DNA of 5,494 bases from an uncultured Chlorobiaceae bacterium. GTDB taxonomy: Bacteria > Bacteroidota > Chlorobiia > Chlorobiales > Chlorobiaceae. Shown one piece after another: positions 4,996 through 5,494 of this stretch. The DNA lies in the NCBI GenBank assembly GCA_903838095.1, contig CAILXE010000468.1:1-5494 (forward strand), in the 5' to 3' direction. Within the stretch, counting starts at the first letter, position 1; each line of letters starts with the position of its first letter. Under the pieces are notes generated by a model. It was not told the DNA's origin and searched no databases. It worked only from the letters and a program-made list of their open reading frames with translations. The position numbers and the translations under genes are program-made.

Positions 4996-5494
4996 GTGAC
5001 GATAACGCAAAACCAGCCAGAGTTACAGAAAATAGATCACTTTTATGTGAATCGGAATGCCAGGAAACTTTTCCATCTCCCTGATCCGGAATTCCTCTCT
5101 TTACCCTCTTCCGGACAGGAAAGCTTAAAAAAATCCGAAAGACAGGCTGCAATCATTAATAATTTTCTGAAGCAGCAGAAAGGAAAAGACGCAAAAGCAG
5201 TCCTTCCTGCACAGTTGCACGGCATGAAACTTCTGCACGCACTGTTTCATGCTATTATGACCAAAGCAATCGCTTTACGGCAACCGAACTTTCTTGAAAG
5301 TGTTTATGGAACGCTGAACGAAGTGCTTTCCGAGGAGCAGTCTGAACAATATCTGAACCAGTTTATCAACTCATTTCCAACTCAGAACATTTATGCCGGC
5401 AATGAAACCCCTGCTGAATGGCTGAAACAGAAAAAAAATAAAACTGCTGTTCTTGAAGAGTCTTTTCTTGTCTGGCTGAATAACCAGAATCCGG
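4996..5494 (+). CDS. N-terminal part of a probable alpha-amylase-family protein (partial)
   Basis: 166 codons are open to the right edge; the frame opens after the preceding gene's stop at 4938. Seen: HFYVNRNARKLFHL (15-28), FINSFPTQNIYAG (123-135), and VLEESFLVWLNNQNP (152-166). This succession (an HF-V-R-AR opening, a helical middle, then a 'FP..-Y' and 'LEE..L-WL-N-NP' ending) matches my recollection of the helical N-terminal region preceding the catalytic barrel in large Chlorobi/Bacteroidetes/Chloroflexi alpha-amylase-like proteins. The catalytic domain is outside the window, so enzyme activity cannot be confirmed. No signal peptide is seen, suggesting a cytoplasmic role, perhaps in glycogen metabolism. 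Start: GTG at 4996 is the only reasonable start before the conserved opening; no Shine-Dalgarno. GTG 5047 would delete most of that motif. Confidence 0.6.
   Translation, partial: MTITQNQPELQKIDHFYVNRNARKLFHLPDPEFLSLPSSGQESLKKSERQAAIINNFLKQQKGKDAKAVLPAQLHGMKLLHALFHAIMTKAIALRQPNFLESVYGTLNEVLSEEQSEQYLNQFINSFPTQNIYAGNETPAEWLKQKKNKTAVLEESFLVWLNNQNP

Noticed and set aside
4871..5152. A 93-codon leftward frame across the coiled-coil and amylase-like genes
   Set aside because: It is antisense to two supported genes and has no family features.
1..5494. CRISPR arrays, insertion sequences, tRNA or rRNA genes, or a new defence system
   Set aside because: I saw no spaced direct-repeat array, terminal inverted repeats with a transposase, or cloverleaf; all coding space is explained by metabolic, resistance or small membrane-protein genes.

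Overview
The window looks like chromosomal DNA of a green sulfur bacterium (Chlorobium/Pelodictyon/Prosthecochloris type) or a close relative. This is inferred from the style of the ArsR-like repressor, the last gene's resemblance to large Chlorobi/Bacteroidetes amylase-type proteins, moderate-to-low GC, and almost no Shine-Dalgarno sequences. No database search was possible, so the assignment is moderate confidence. There are nine protein genes (two cut by the window edges), and no RNA gene, transposon or CRISPR array.

Region 1 (1-1892, minus strand) is a metalloid-resistance cluster read right to left: an ArsR/SmtB-family repressor, a small CXXC thioredoxin-fold protein with a polycysteine tail, an ArsP-type membrane permease, and the first 31 codons of a thioredoxin-type arsenate reductase (arsC). 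The permease start touches the end of the thioredoxin-like gene, and arsC begins 17 bp after the permease. The same interrupted palindrome, GTTTATCG-N8-CGATTA on the plus strand, lies before both the repressor gene and the thioredoxin-like gene. In each case 21 nt separate its core from the start codon. I infer two ArsR operators: one for autoregulation and one for the downstream three-gene unit.

Region 2 (1893-2092) is the 200-bp divergent spacer holding the first operator and a possible promoter for the rightward genes.

Region 3 (2093-3788, plus strand) is a two-gene unit overlapping by 17 bp: a PchR-like AraC-family regulator and a short-chain dehydrogenase whose residues (Asp144-Tyr157-Lys161, Ser-Ala-Ser in place of Asn-Asn-Ala-Gly, Val-Asp-Gly-Gly-Arg near the C-terminus) point to pteridine reductase (PTR1/FolM type). 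The araC-like gene contains a perfect 18-bp palindrome.

Region 4 (3869-4938, plus strand) is a cluster of three small membrane proteins resembling enterobacterial yqjD-yqjE-yqjK in order: a DUF883-like tail-anchored protein, a DUF1469/holin-X-like protein with two membrane segments, and a coiled-coil protein with a second DUF883-like membrane segment. Their function is unknown; envelope stress or membrane association is a guess from the family.

Region 5 (4996-5494, plus strand) is the N-terminal 166 codons of a large protein, probably an alpha-amylase-family protein, beginning at GTG and running off the window.
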